The notes: generated by a model not told the origin, from the letters alone. A DNA stretch of 64,000 nt from an uncultured Paracoccaceae bacterium (GCA_947493145.1 CANLPZ010000003.1:1-64000), one strand, 5' to 3'. Numbered from the stretch's first letter, positions 1-9,767 are shown. Numbers and translations are program-made.

Positions 1-585
1 AGCTATGATTACACCTATGAGATCTGCGACGCGGTGAATGCGGACAATTGTGACACGGCGGTCGCGACGATTGTGGTGTCAGAGCCTGCGATTGATGCGA
101 TCAATGACACGCCGGTTGCGATCAATGGGGCGAGCGGGGGTTCAACCCCGAATGTTGTGGCCAATGACACGTTTAATGGGGTTGCGGACCCGACGATCGG
201 GACGGCCCCTGGCAATGTGACGCTGAACACGGGCACTGTGGGCCAAGACGGGACCACACCGCTTGGTATTCCGGTGGCGGATCAGCCTGCGGTTGGCTCG
301 ATCACGCTGAACGCGGATGGGACGGTGACGGTTGCACCGAACACGACGGCGGGGAGCTATGATTACACCTATGAGATCTGCGACGCGGTGAATGCGGACA
401 ATTGTGACACGGCGGTCGCGACGATTGTGGTGTCAGAGCCTGCGATTGATGCGATCAATGACACGCCGGTTGCGATCAATGGGGCGAGCGGCGGCTCAAC
501 CCCGAATGTTGTGGCCAATGACACGTTTAATGGGGTTGCGGACCCAACGATCGGGACGGCGCCTGGCAATGTGACGCTGAACACG
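1..585 (+). repeat. Near-identical 354-bp tandem repeat inside the giant gene
   Basis: Bases 1-231 recur at 355-585 with only a few substitutions (for example around 137-144 versus 491-498), giving a 354-bp or 118-codon period. The third unit diverges after 585. More copies probably lie upstream of the window. Near identity at DNA level, unlike the diverged DUF11 repeats downstream, points to recent tandem expansion or gene conversion. Confidence 0.9.
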
Positions 586-3500
586 ACCGGTACGGCTGAA
601 GATGGTACAATTCTTGGGCTTGATACGCCGCCTGCTGTTGGTTCAGTTTCGCTTGATCCATTAACAGGTGTGGTGACTGTTGGCGCAATTACGTCGCCGG
701 GCAGTTACGAATACACCTATGAGATCTGTGATGTTCTGAACCCAACAAATTGTGATACCGCGGTTGCGACAATCGTTGTCGATCCAGCCGCACCACAACT
801 AAACGTAAGCAAAGCCGCGACAAATATCGGAGCGCTTAAAGCAGATGGATCGTTTGACATCAGCTATTCGATGACTGTTGTAAACTCGGGTGATGTGCCT
901 TTGGACAATGTCACACTATTAGATGATGTCGCTGCTCAGTTTGGATCGGAATTCAACGGTGTTATTTCAGTACCTGCGACAACGGTTGCTTTGACGTCGG
1001 GATCGACGGGGTCGGTTGCCCCAACGCCAAATGCGAGCTTTGATGGGAATGGCGCCGCGGGTGACCCAGCATTAATTCAGCAAAGCGGGAATTTGCTTCC
1101 AGGTCACGGGTTCATCGTAAGCTTTACCGTAAACGTTGGCCCAACATCAGGCGCTGATCTGGACAATACCGCCTTGGCAAGTGCTGACGATCCGTTTGAC
1201 GGACGCGTTAGTGATGCATCTGATACGGATACGTTGCCGGATGGCAGTGCCGATAGCACGCCGAATGTAGGCGGGGAAATGACGGGTGTTCCGACATCCG
1301 TTACACCACCAACTGCAGTTGGGTCGATTGAAGTGGTCAAATCTGCACGTTTGGATACCAGTATTGTTGGTGGAGCAGGGGACACGGACGTTAATGTCGG
1401 TGACCAAATTACCTATACTTATACTGTAACAAATACATCAGATGTGTTGAACGCGCTGAACGTTACTGTTTTGGAACCCAACGATACGGCCAATCCATTT
1501 ACCGGAACAGGTGCTGTACCAACGCCGGTGATTTCTGCGGTGGCGCCGAATGGAACAACCATTGATGCAAACGGTACGCTGAACGATCTTGCGCCAAATG
1601 CTTCGATGACGTTTGAGGCGACATACACGTTGACCCAAAATGATATCGACGCTGGATCATTAGATAATTCGGCTGTTGCGAACGCAAGTGATCCGTTTGG
1701 TAATGCGTTGGAAGACATCTCCGACAATGATTCAAGTGGCGACAGTATTGACGGCCCGGATTATGGAACTGGTGGTGACGGCAATGCGACAACGGTTGCC
1801 TTGCGCCAAATGCCAGCGTTGGTGGTGGAAAAGACCGCTGGTGCACCGCTATCGGTATTCCCGCAAGTCTACGATATCCCGTACACAATAACATTGGAGA
1901 ACACCGGTAATGTGACCCTAAATAATGTCACGGCGGTGGATCCTGTTGATGCAATACTTGCGCCAGCGATTATTTGGGACGTTGCGCAAGCGGCTTCAGA
2001 TGGTGGTGCTGGTGGTGTTGATGTTGGCACGACAGTTTCGGCAACGGGTTTTGCAACGGGTGGCGCGAACGGTAACTATGACGGTGTGTCATCGGGTGAT
2101 GCCAATCTGCTGACCGCGGGTTCAAGCCTTGCGGTTGGTCAAACCGGAACCATTCAATTTGTGGTTCGTGTGTTTGTCGGCGAGGGATTCCCAAATCAAC
2201 CAAACCTGATCACTGCGAATGCGGATGAATTGAGTGCAACTGTGACCGACACGGCCGCAAATTTGTTGACGGACAATGATGGTGACGGAAGTGCGGATAA
2301 TGCCGGAAGTGATCCGTCAAATGCGACATTTGAGTCAGCGACCGAAGACCGTGACAACGACGGTATTGTTGATAGTCTGGATTATGATCCACAAGGGTAT
2401 TTCTATTGTGAAGAAGACGGCGCAATAATCCCAGGTGGTCGGATGCAGGTCTTTGATGCGACGACGAATACGTTACTGCATGATGGTTCTGCACCGGGTG
2501 TCCAAAACGGGATCAACATGGTTTTGACCGGTGCAACAGGCGAATATCAATGGTATTCACTCGGTCTAACTGGCACATTCCGAATGGTACCAGTGTACCC
2601 AACATCAAATGGTGTTGTGCCATCAACAACCAAGTTGGCGCAGAGTTCGCCAGTGAATTTGTCCACTGCACCAGATGTTTACACTGGAAACACAGTTCAT
2701 GCAGCGGGTGCGATTGTACCGTTGGGTGCCACACAGATCGGCACAACAGGTACGCTAAGCAACTATGATGGCGTGGGCGGTGGGTTTAACTCACGGGTGC
2801 CGAACCTGACCTACGACATGTTCTGGGACGAAGTAACAATTTCAGCAGGGTCGCCGAATGTGATCGGCAACAATTTCCCGATGGAAAATTGCGGCACGCC
2901 TGGTTCGATTGTGGCGGAAAAATCTGCGGCGCAATCCGATGTTAAATTGGGTGATGTCGTTGACTATACGATCAGTGTAACGATGGAAGCCGGTGGTCCG
3001 ACCATGGATGCAACTATTGTTGATGTCATGCCACAAGGGATTTCCTATGTTCCGGGTACGGCGATGATTGATGGCGTTGCAACAGAACCGGTGATTACTG
3101 GACGGATGCTAAGCTGGCCGGATCAGGATTTGATCGGTGCGACAACCGTTGTTGTGACATTGCAGGGCCGGGTGACGGCGGACGCGCCACAAGGCGATCT
3201 GACCAACCAAGCGTATGTTCTGGATGATAGTGGAACGCAGGTGTCAAATACTGCTACGGCGACTGTTTCGCGTCGTGCTGACCCTGTTTTCGAGTGCTCC
3301 AACATCATTGGTAAAGTCTTTAACGATGTGAACAACAACGGGTACCAAGATGACGTTCGTGGTCAATCAAAGCCGGAACCAGGGCTGGCAGGTGTGCGAC
3401 TTGTTACACCTGATGGGACGGTTATAACGACAGACAGTAACGGTCGATACAGTGTGCCATGTGCAGCGTTGCCAGACCGTGACATCGGATCGAACTTTAT

Positions 3501-3888
3501 CATCAAAGTTGATCCACGTTCATTGCCAAGCGGGTACAGGTTCACCACGGAAAATCCACGGGTTGTCCGCCTGACATCAGGAACGATGACCGAGATTAAT
3601 TTCGGAGCAACCATTTCTCGTGTCATCGATGTGGATTTGACTGCGGCGGCCTTTGGGACGGATAACAAAATGAATCCGCGTTTGGATGCTGGGCTTCAAC
3701 GTCTTGTTGATATGATGCGCGACGAGCCATCGCATCTGCGGATATCCTATTACCACATTGCAAACGAAAATCGCGCGGACATTCGTGCGCGAATGGATGC
3801 AGTCGAAAAGCGGATCCGCCAGTTGTGGAAAACGCGCGGGCGCTATCTGCTCCATATCGAACGCACAATTAAACGGTATGAACAGTGA
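1..3888 (+). CDS. Giant DUF11/Ig-like repeat surface protein, module A (5' end outside window)
   Basis: The frame is open from base 1, so only the C-terminal 1,295 residues are visible. The first ~260 residues are cadherin/Ig-like repeats, each with an EICD...NCDTA cysteine motif and a DAINDTPV start. Three DUF11-type beta-sandwich repeats follow (recognisable by GNVTLNNV and TQNDIDAG). Then come two acidic stretches rich in D-x-D-x-D (DNDGDGSADN, EDRDNDGIVDS) that resemble thrombospondin type 3 calcium sites, and one more DUF11 domain. The C-terminus has an SdrD-B-like domain (IIGKVFNDVNNNGYQDD) and a basic tail ending near HIERTIKRYEQ. The same C-terminus ends the giant protein at 14819-27004, so the two are paralogues. 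The following barrel gene starts 11 bases after the stop. The likely role is a secreted or surface-anchored adhesin; the function is inferred from architecture only. Confidence 0.85.
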   Translation, partial: SYDYTYEICDAVNADNCDTAVATIVVSEPAIDAINDTPVAINGASGGSTPNVVANDTFNGVADPTIGTAPGNVTLNTGTVGQDGTTPLGIPVADQPAVGSITLNADGTVTVAPNTTAGSYDYTYEICDAVNADNCDTAVATIVVSEPAIDAINDTPVAINGASGGSTPNVVANDTFNGVADPTIGTAPGNVTLNTTGTAEDGTILGLDTPPAVGSVSLDPLTGVVTVGAITSPGSYEYTYEICDVLNPTNCDTAVATIVVDPAAPQLNVSKAATNIGALKADGSFDISYSMTVVNSGDVPLDNVTLLDDVAAQFGSEFNGVISVPATTVALTSGSTGSVAPTPNASFDGNGAAGDPALIQQSGNLLPGHGFIVSFTVNVGPTSGADLDNTALASADDPFDGRVSDASDTDTLPDGSADSTPNVGGEMTGVPTSVTPPTAVGSIEVVKSARLDTSIVGGAGDTDVNVGDQITYTYTVTNTSDVLNALNVTVLEPNDTANPFTGTGAVPTPVISAVAPNGTTIDANGTLNDLAPNASMTFEATYTLTQNDIDAGSLDNSAVANASDPFGNALEDISDNDSSGDSIDGPDYGTGGDGNATTVALRQMPALVVEKTAGAPLSVFPQVYDIPYTITLENTGNVTLNNVTAVDPVDAILAPAIIWDVAQAASDGGAGGVDVGTTVSATGFATGGANGNYDGVSSGDANLLTAGSSLAVGQTGTIQFVVRVFVGEGFPNQPNLITANADELSATVTDTAANLLTDNDGDGSADNAGSDPSNATFESATEDRDNDGIVDSLDYDPQGYFYCEEDGAIIPGGRMQVFDATTNTLLHDGSAPGVQNGINMVLTGATGEYQWYSLGLTGTFRMVPVYPTSNGVVPSTTKLAQSSPVNLSTAPDVYTGNTVHAAGAIVPLGATQIGTTGTLSNYDGVGGGFNSRVPNLTYDMFWDEVTISAGSPNVIGNNFPMENCGTPGSIVAEKSAAQSDVKLGDVVDYTISVTMEAGGPTMDATIVDVMPQGISYVPGTAMIDGVATEPVITGRMLSWPDQDLIGATTVVVTLQGRVTADAPQGDLTNQAYVLDDSGTQVSNTATATVSRRADPVFECSNIIGKVFNDVNNNGYQDDVRGQSKPEPGLAGVRLVTPDGTVITTDSNGRYSVPCAALPDRDIGSNFIIKVDPRSLPSGYRFTTENPRVVRLTSGTMTEINFGATISRVIDVDLTAAAFGTDNKMNPRLDAGLQRLVDMMRDEPSHLRISYYHIANENRADIRARMDAVEKRIRQLWKTRGRYLLHIERTIKRYEQ

Positions 3889-3899
3889 GGGTGAGTGAC

Positions 3900-6800
3900 A
3901 TGAAAAATCAATTCGCAAAAACTAAGTCCATGTTGCTTGCCACGGTTGCTATTTGTGCAATGGATACGGCAGCGGCCCAAGAAACGAATATCTGTAATGG
4001 CGATCCGTTGCCCTTGCCAGAGGAATGCGTTCAAGGAAATGCGCAAACGGTTGTTGGCTCGCCGGCCAACCCGAATACCGAATTCGAGGCACGCCCAATT
4101 ACCAATAATGCAGGGTTCGCCTTGTCCATCGACGGGCAACAAATTGACAGCGATCCGACGGTTGAAAACCTGATCCGAACTGCGGATTTGGCGCTTGCCA
4201 AAGCTGACATACGGGTCAGCTATGATGGGCTTGGTGCGGTTCCGCGTCTGGCCGTTGAATTTGCAAATGAAAACCGTGCGTATGCTGTTGGCGATACTGT
4301 CGTCTTGCAAAGCCGTTTGAATTACCCTGCCTTTGTCACACGTGGTGAAATCCGGTTGTTTGATCTTGATGCCGCTGGTGGGCCACGTTTGTTGGCCACG
4401 TCCCCGATTGATCCAAATGGACAACTGTCGATGCGGGTTCCGGATGGGAATCGTATTGCTGTTGTTCATCGCGTTTATGACGAACGCGGGAGATTTGATG
4501 AAACAGAACCATTCGTTCTGACGGAACGTGATACACGTGGCCTTGTTGCGGGTGTTGAGGATGGCGTTGATACGGCCGCGATCCGGCGCATTCCAGTGCG
4601 GGGCGGGGCGGTTACAGTGTCGTCAAACAACGTACAACGCGGGGCAACTGTTTCAACATTGGGTGAACGTATCACACCGGATGCAAGCGGCAGCTTTGTC
4701 GTGCAACGAATTTTGCCACCCGGCGACTATGACGTGCGGGTGCAGGTGACGTCGGGCGAAGACATCACTCGCGAAGTCGAAATCAAAAATGCTGAATGGT
4801 TCTATGTTGGGATCGTGGATTTGACCTATGGCTATCGGCAAAGTGACGATGCGGCGCGTGATGGGTCCTATACCAAGGGGCGCGTTGCTGTGTTCGCCGA
4901 AGGCACTTATGCCAATGGAACGGAAGTCATCGCATCCTTGGATACTCAGGAAGGTGAGCTGGATGAGCTGTTTTCAAATGTCTTGGAAAAAGACCCGAAT
5001 AGCGTTCTTTCGCGGATAGATCCGCGTGATGTTCACGCCACATTTGGGGATGACAGTTCAACCCAAGATTTGACCCCATCATCAGGCAAAGTTTACGTAC
5101 GTGTCGAACGTGAAGGTGACTATTTCATGTTGGGGGACTTCCGCAGTGAAATTGGCGGAAACGATTATGTCCAAGGCAACCGCTCATTGTATGGCGTTTC
5201 GGCCAAAGTCGCGACAAAACAACATACCAAAGACGGCGAACCGCGCGCGTCTTTGAGTGTGTACGCCGCAGATGCCGGCACCTTGCAAGCGAGAGAGATT
5301 TTCCGTGGCACGGGCGGGTCGCTGTATTTCTTAGAACGCCAAGATATTTTGCGTGGTTCAGAAACGCTAACCGTTGTTGTTCGCGATACAAATACCGGCC
5401 GTGTTTTGGAACGCCGGACGCTTGTGCTGGGCCGTGACTATACCGTGAATTCAACTCAAGGGTCGATTGTTTTAACGCAGCCGCTCGAAGGTTTTACCGA
5501 CACATCGTTGTTGCAAACCACACCAGGCGGTGACGTGGAAACCGTTTTGATCGCGCAATATGAATACACGCCAACTTTAACCGATCCAGACAGCCTTGCG
5601 CTTGGCGCGCGGGCTGAATTTTGGCCGACTGAAACCTTGCGTTTTGGTGTGTCCGCCACGTCGGAAGAAACCGAAACCGGCGAACAAACAACGGTTGCTG
5701 CGGATGTTTTGTTGAACATTGGCAAAAACAGCTATGTCCGTCTTGATTATGCCAAGACCGAAGGTTCAGGAATTGGAACATCGTTTTCCAATGATGGTGG
5801 TCTCATCATCGACGATCAAGCAACAGCAAGCGGGACAGGCGAGGCAATTAATTTAGACGTTAAGGCCGATTTTGGAGATCTAGGTCTGGCTGCAAACGGC
5901 TTTGTTGCGGCCTATTTCGAAAAGCGGACAGAAGGTTTTTCCACGCTGGATACGCAAGTGCTTGCGACGACGGGTGACGAAACGTTGTGGGGCATCAGCA
6001 CACAGGTTCAAAACGGCAATTTGGCGTGGAATCTGGCGTACGACGACTACAAAAATGGAGTCGGAGACACACGTAAAACGGCTGCTTTGGGCATAGATTT
6101 TGCGGCTAGTGACGCATTGCAATTGTCCTTGGGGCTGCAACATCTTGAAACGACCGGTTCAACGACGGGACAACGCACAGACGTCGCGGCGCGTGTCACC
6201 TATGCGCTTAGCGACGCGACATCAATTTATGCGTTTGGTCAAACAGCCATCGGCACATCAACCTTGGCCAAAAACGATCGATATGGGATCGGGTTGCAGC
6301 ATCAAGTCAATGACGCTTGGCGTGTTGAGGGTGAAATTTCTGATGGAAGCTTTGGGCTTGGCGGACGGATTGCCGCCAATTATCAAGATGCGGCCAACAA
6401 TTCGTTGTACTTTGGATATGAAATCGACCCTGCTGAACAACGTGGGTCGGGAACATATGGAACCGATCAAGGACGTTACATTTTGGGCGGTCGCCGTCAG
6501 GTGAATGACAATGTCGCGGTGTTTGCGGAAAATACATATGATGTGTTTGGTCGTCGGACATCGTTGACCAGCGTCTACGGGGTTAACTACGCACCGAGCG
6601 ATTATTTATCATATGACGTTGGCTTGGAAATGGGCCGTGTTCGCGATGATGTCGACGGTGACTTTGATCGCCGTGGTGTGACCTTCGCCGTTAACTACGA
6701 AGACGAAGACCTGACCGCCCGCGGAAAATTTGAATATCGCAAAGACGAAGGCGTCTTGGCGAGCAGCGCAAAAGATTCTGAAACGGTGCTATTGTCCTTT

Positions 6801-7406
6801 GGCGGACGGTATAAAATCAGCGAAAGTAGCCGATTTGTGTTTGATATTTTAGGCGCAAAAACCAACACGGATCAATCATCCATACGTGACGGTGAATTGT
6901 ACGATGTTCGGTTGGGCTACGCCCATCGTCCTGTGGACAATGAACGGTTAAATACGCTGCTGAGCTATCGCTATTTGCACGATGATTATGGTCAACGGAT
7001 CGACGGGACCGATGTATTGGGGCCACGACAAAGATCGCATGTGCTCAACTTTGACATCAGTTATGATCTGAACCCGCATTGGACGTTGGGCGGTAAACTT
7101 GCCGTGCGAAAATCGCAAACAGCAGCGACGCCGACAGATGCGTTCGTCGATAATGATGCGGTTCTTGCCGTTATCAATGCGCGCTACCATTTGGTCCACA
7201 ATTGGGATTTCTTAGTCGAAGGTCGCGTGTTGGATATGCCCGATAACGGCACCCGTGATGTTGGTGCTCTTGCTGCGGTGTACCGTCATGTGAACGAGAA
7301 CATCAAAGTCGGTGTCGGATATAACTTCGGATCATTCTCAGACGATCTGACCGACTTGGTTCAAGATGACCAAGGTGCCTTTGTAAACCTAATTGCGAAG
7401 TTTTAG
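3900..7406 (+). CDS. Outer-membrane beta-barrel partner protein, module A
   Basis: This is a 1,168-residue protein. ATG at 3900 is preferred over GTG at 3885 because AGGGTGAG lies just upstream and a signal peptide (MKNQFAKTKSMLLATVAICA, cleavage near AAAQE) follows. An Ig/FlgD-like region occupies about residues 100-300. Next comes a conserved segment with an ATFGDDSS motif, then SGKVYVRVEREG and LGDF. From about residue 560 to the end, alternating aromatic/hydrophobic strands form a predicted beta-barrel that finishes with the OMP-type terminal phenylalanine (VNLIAKF). It follows the giant repeat gene by 11 bases, so the two are co-transcribed. It is full-length homologous to the protein at 11338-14808. 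It may anchor, export or display the giant protein; that role is inferred. Confidence 0.85.
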   Translation: MKNQFAKTKSMLLATVAICAMDTAAAQETNICNGDPLPLPEECVQGNAQTVVGSPANPNTEFEARPITNNAGFALSIDGQQIDSDPTVENLIRTADLALAKADIRVSYDGLGAVPRLAVEFANENRAYAVGDTVVLQSRLNYPAFVTRGEIRLFDLDAAGGPRLLATSPIDPNGQLSMRVPDGNRIAVVHRVYDERGRFDETEPFVLTERDTRGLVAGVEDGVDTAAIRRIPVRGGAVTVSSNNVQRGATVSTLGERITPDASGSFVVQRILPPGDYDVRVQVTSGEDITREVEIKNAEWFYVGIVDLTYGYRQSDDAARDGSYTKGRVAVFAEGTYANGTEVIASLDTQEGELDELFSNVLEKDPNSVLSRIDPRDVHATFGDDSSTQDLTPSSGKVYVRVEREGDYFMLGDFRSEIGGNDYVQGNRSLYGVSAKVATKQHTKDGEPRASLSVYAADAGTLQAREIFRGTGGSLYFLERQDILRGSETLTVVVRDTNTGRVLERRTLVLGRDYTVNSTQGSIVLTQPLEGFTDTSLLQTTPGGDVETVLIAQYEYTPTLTDPDSLALGARAEFWPTETLRFGVSATSEETETGEQTTVAADVLLNIGKNSYVRLDYAKTEGSGIGTSFSNDGGLIIDDQATASGTGEAINLDVKADFGDLGLAANGFVAAYFEKRTEGFSTLDTQVLATTGDETLWGISTQVQNGNLAWNLAYDDYKNGVGDTRKTAALGIDFAASDALQLSLGLQHLETTGSTTGQRTDVAARVTYALSDATSIYAFGQTAIGTSTLAKNDRYGIGLQHQVNDAWRVEGEISDGSFGLGGRIAANYQDAANNSLYFGYEIDPAEQRGSGTYGTDQGRYILGGRRQVNDNVAVFAENTYDVFGRRTSLTSVYGVNYAPSDYLSYDVGLEMGRVRDDVDGDFDRRGVTFAVNYEDEDLTARGKFEYRKDEGVLASSAKDSETVLLSFGGRYKISESSRFVFDILGAKTNTDQSSIRDGELYDVRLGYAHRPVDNERLNTLLSYRYLHDDYGQRIDGTDVLGPRQRSHVLNFDISYDLNPHWTLGGKLAVRKSQTAATPTDAFVDNDAVLAVINARYHLVHNWDFLVEGRVLDMPDNGTRDVGALAAVYRHVNENIKVGVGYNFGSFSDDLTDLVQDDQGAFVNLIAKF

Positions 7407-7424
7407 GTCGAAGACCAAAACGCT

Positions 7425-7462
7425 ATGCTGCGCCATCGAGGTTTCCTTTGGTGGCGCAGCAT
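7425..7462. terminator. Hairpin between barrel gene A and bigR
   Basis: A perfect 10-bp stem (ATGCTGCGCC at 7425-7434, GGCGCAGCAT at 7453-7462) with an 18-nt loop lies between two convergent genes. There is no long T-run on the plus side and only GTTTT on the minus side, so any termination may be bidirectional and weak. Confidence 0.5.
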
Positions 7463-7504
7463 GAAACAGACTGGTAATTGGTGGAGGAGAGGCGTACACC
7501 CGCG

Positions 7505-7858
7505 TTATTTTCCCGCCGCCATTGTCCCCTCTGCACAGAATTTATCATAGAGAAGCGATATTATTCCAAGGACGGTTTCGTCAGAAATCGAATACAAAAT
7601 GCGACGACCGTCACGGCGGCATGTGACGATATCTTGCGAACGTAGTTTCGCCAAATGCTGCGAAATCGATGATTGGCTTGCCCCGACATGGTGTTCGATT
7701 TCACCAACGGTTTTTTCACCGTCCAAGATGACGCACAGCAATCGCAGCCGGTCAGGGTGGCCGAGCGATTTAAGGAAATTCGCGGCGTGGACCGGCGCGT
7801 CAAATTCCGGACCATCAAATTTTTCCAAGATGTCGATTGTGTTTATTGTCGCGGTCAT
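7505..7858 (-). CDS. bigR: BigR/SqrR-type persulfide-responsive ArsR-family repressor
   Basis: This is a winged-helix ArsR/SmtB regulator of 117 residues when started at 7858, which has GGAG six bases upstream; the longer frame to 7909 adds no family sequence. The recognition helix is SQSSISQHLAKLR. Cysteines fall at 42, 80 and 108. C42 and C108 are the positions that form the sulfur-sensing disulfide or polysulfide bridge in BigR (C41/C107 in SqrR), so a reactive sulfur sensor is likely rather than a metal sensor. It diverges from a persulfide dioxygenase and YeeE/YedE genes, the classical BigR regulon. It should repress those genes and itself until persulfide accumulates. Confidence 0.88.
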   Translation of the reverse strand: MTATINTIDILEKFDGPEFDAPVHAANFLKSLGHPDRLRLLCVILDGEKTVGEIEHHVGASQSSISQHLAKLRSQDIVTCRRDGRRILYSISDETVLGIISLLYDKFCAEGTMAAGK

Positions 7859-7937
7859 GGGGGGCTCCAATCCTAAGGGTGATCTAAGCCTCGCCAAAAT
7901 AATATTCAACTTTTTTAATATATTTTACTTTTTGAGC

Positions 7938-7965
7938 TTGATACATTAAGATATCTTAATATGTC
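7938..7965 (+). promoter_or_regulatory. Candidate promoter with palindromic BigR operator
   Basis: A perfect 16-bp palindrome, ATTAAGATATCTTAAT (7945-7960), sits in the bigR/persulfide dioxygenase divergent region. It lies between a possible -35 (TTGATA, 7938-7943) and -10 (TATGTC, 7960-7965). Binding here would block the dioxygenase promoter. The palindrome is certain; its use by BigR is inferred from position and from the AT-rich BigR boxes known elsewhere. Confidence 0.55.
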
Positions 7966-7990
7966 TGAAAAGAAGCTAACGGAGCATCAG

Positions 7991-8854
7991 ATGACCCCAG
8001 ACGTGATCCCATTTTTTGACGAGGAAACCTTTACAGCGTCGTTTGTGGTTGTTGATCCAACCACGAAGCGATGTGCGATCATCGATTCCGTTTTGGACTT
8101 TGACTATGCGTCCGGCCGAACAGATTTCCATTCTGCGGATGAAATTGTCGACTATATCACAACCAATGCATTGACGGTTGATTGGGTGCTTGAGACGCAT
8201 GTTCATGCGGATCATCTGAGCGCTGCGCCATATCTTCAAGAAAAGCTGGGCGGCAAAATCGGGATCGGTGAAAATATCACGGTTGTCCAAGATACGTTTG
8301 GCAAAGTGTTCAACGAAGGGACTGAATTTCAGCGTGATGGGAGCCAATTTGATCAACTGTTCGTCGATGGTGACACATTTAAGGTTGGGAATATTGAGGC
8401 CAAAGTCATGCACACACCCGGCCATACGCCGGCGTGTTTAACTTATGTTATTGGCGAAGCCGCCTTTGTCGGGGATACGTTGTTTATGCCCGATTTTGGC
8501 ACGGCGCGTGCCGATTTTCCTGGCGGGTCTGCTGAAGCTCTTTATCATTCCATTCAAAAACTATTCACCTTGCCGGATGAGACCCGTGTTTTTGTTGGTC
8601 ATGATTACAAGGCTCCAGGACGTGATGAATTTGCGTGGGAAACCACAATTGGCGAACAAAAGTCTCGCAACAAACATGTCGGGCAGGGGTGTGCGGCCGA
8701 TGAATTTATCAAGATGCGCGAAACTCGCGACGCAGAACTGTCGATGCCGCGCCTGATTGTTCCGTCACTCCAAATCAACATGCGCGCCGGACATATGCCG
8801 CCAGAAGATGAAAACGGCGATGTCTTTTTGAAACTTCCAGTTAATAAGTTGTAA
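7991..8854 (+). CDS. blh: Persulfide dioxygenase-like metallo-beta-lactamase fold protein (Blh/ETHE1 family)
   Basis: This 287-residue protein has the metal-binding HVHADH motif (H70, H72, D74, H75), HTPGHTPAC, a GDTLF...D aspartate region and a C-terminal GHDY. These are the ETHE1/Blh signatures for an iron-dependent enzyme that oxidises glutathione persulfide to sulfite. ATG at 7991 is chosen because GGAG is six bases upstream. An ATG at 7961 would touch the palindromic operator and has no ribosome site. There is no fused rhodanese domain. It is the first gene of an operon with two YeeE/YedE genes (4 bases to the next) and diverges from the BigR-like repressor, which fits cytosolic sulfide/persulfide detoxification. 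Confidence 0.87.
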   Translation: MTPDVIPFFDEETFTASFVVVDPTTKRCAIIDSVLDFDYASGRTDFHSADEIVDYITTNALTVDWVLETHVHADHLSAAPYLQEKLGGKIGIGENITVVQDTFGKVFNEGTEFQRDGSQFDQLFVDGDTFKVGNIEAKVMHTPGHTPACLTYVIGEAAFVGDTLFMPDFGTARADFPGGSAEALYHSIQKLFTLPDETRVFVGHDYKAPGRDEFAWETTIGEQKSRNKHVGQGCAADEFIKMRETRDAELSMPRLIVPSLQINMRAGHMPPEDENGDVFLKLPVNKL

Positions 8855-8858
8855 TCAA

Positions 8859-9290
8859 ATGCTAGAAAACAGTTTGGTATTGGGCGCCATTGGCGGCCTT
8901 ATGATCGGCACCGCGGGGGCAATCTATTTGCTTGGAAACGGGCGAATAATGGGGGCAAGCGGGATCATCGGGGGGGTGGTTGACGGCTCAGGTCGATCGA
9001 CGTGGCGTGATCGTGTGGGTTTTCTTTTTGGACTTATCGTTGCACCATGGATCGCATTGTTGGTCACGGGTCATCAAGCCGTCACACACGCCACTTCCAG
9101 CATCGCTGTTTTGGTCGTCGCGGGACTTTTGGTGGGTCTTGGGACCCGTATCGCGAACGGTTGTACCAGCGGCCATGGGGTCTGTGGAATTTCACGGCTG
9201 TCGCTACGTGGGATCATCGCAACGCTGTTTTATTTGGTTGCAGGTGGTGTCAGCGTGCTTTTATTCAAGCATGTTTGGGGGATCATTTAA
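8859..9290 (+). CDS. YeeE/YedE family membrane protein, first half transporter
   Basis: This 143-residue inner-membrane protein has about four hydrophobic helices and the family motif [14 protein letters not shown], whose cysteines are thought to handle sulfur in YeeE-type transporters. It matches the N-terminal half of full-length YeeE; the next gene supplies the other half, as in PmpA/PmpB pairs of bigR operons. It begins four bases after the dioxygenase gene, and its stop overlaps the next start (TAATG). The likely role is movement of a sulfur species across the inner membrane. Confidence 0.85.
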   Translation: MLENSLVLGAIGGLMIGTAGAIYLLGNGRIMGASGIIGGVVDGSGRSTWRDRVGFLFGLIVAPWIALLVTGHQAVTHATSSIAVLVVAGLLVGLGTRIANGCTSGHGVCGISRLSLRGIIATLFYLVAGGVSVLLFKHVWGII

Positions 9291-9712
9291 TGCGGTTGCT
9301 CATTTCGATCCTTTCGGGATCCATTTTTGGTTTGGGTTTGTTGGTGTCCGGCATGGTCGACACGACCAAAGTCCAAGGCTGGCTTGATGTCTTTGGCGAT
9401 TGGGATCCAACGTTGGCCTTTGTCATGGGGGGCGCTATTTTGCCCATGGCCGTTGCTTGGCAGATTGTAAATCGCAAAACCAAATCGCTTGTCGGGACAC
9501 AGTTTCCGGCGCCGCCCGTCCAAGAGATTACGCCACGGTTAGCCATCGGATCAGTCTTGTTTGGCGCGGGGTGGGGGCTGGCGGGCCTTTGCCCAGGGCC
9601 GGCGATTGCCTCGCTCAGCTTCGGTGGGTGGCAAGGCTTGGTCTTTGCGGCTTCGATGATCGTTGGAATGATCCTTGTCGCGCTACCCTCAAAACTGGCG
9701 CAAAGCGCTTAA
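9290..9712 (+). CDS. YeeE/YedE family membrane protein, second half transporter
   Basis: This is a 140-residue membrane protein starting at the ATG that overlaps the previous stop codon. The frame stays open further upstream, but that part lies inside the preceding gene. It carries FGAGWGLAGLCPGPA, the second cysteine-containing YeeE/YedE signature, with about four hydrophobic segments. It pairs with the product of 8859-9290 to make a complete sulfur-compound transporter. It is the last gene of the sulfur operon; a terminator follows at 9741. Confidence 0.85.
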   Translation: MRLLISILSGSIFGLGLLVSGMVDTTKVQGWLDVFGDWDPTLAFVMGGAILPMAVAWQIVNRKTKSLVGTQFPAPPVQEITPRLAIGSVLFGAGWGLAGLCPGPAIASLSFGGWQGLVFAASMIVGMILVALPSKLAQSA

Positions 9713-9740
9713 CCTGATTTAAATCCAACTGGTTCTTTTT

Positions 9741-9767
9741 AACGTCGCCTTCGCGGGCGGCGTTTTT
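9741..9767 (+). terminator. Rho-independent terminator of the sulfur operon
   Basis: An eight-pair stem (ACGTCGCC 9742-9749 with GGCGGCGT 9756-9763, one G-T pair) has a TTCGCG loop and is followed by TTTTT and a second T-run. It lies 29 bases after the second YeeE/YedE gene. Confidence 0.85.

Noticed and set aside
1..600. CRISPR-like impression from regularly recurring DNA
   Set aside because: The repeats are 354 bp long, in frame and coding; there are no short palindromic repeats with unique spacers and no cas genes.
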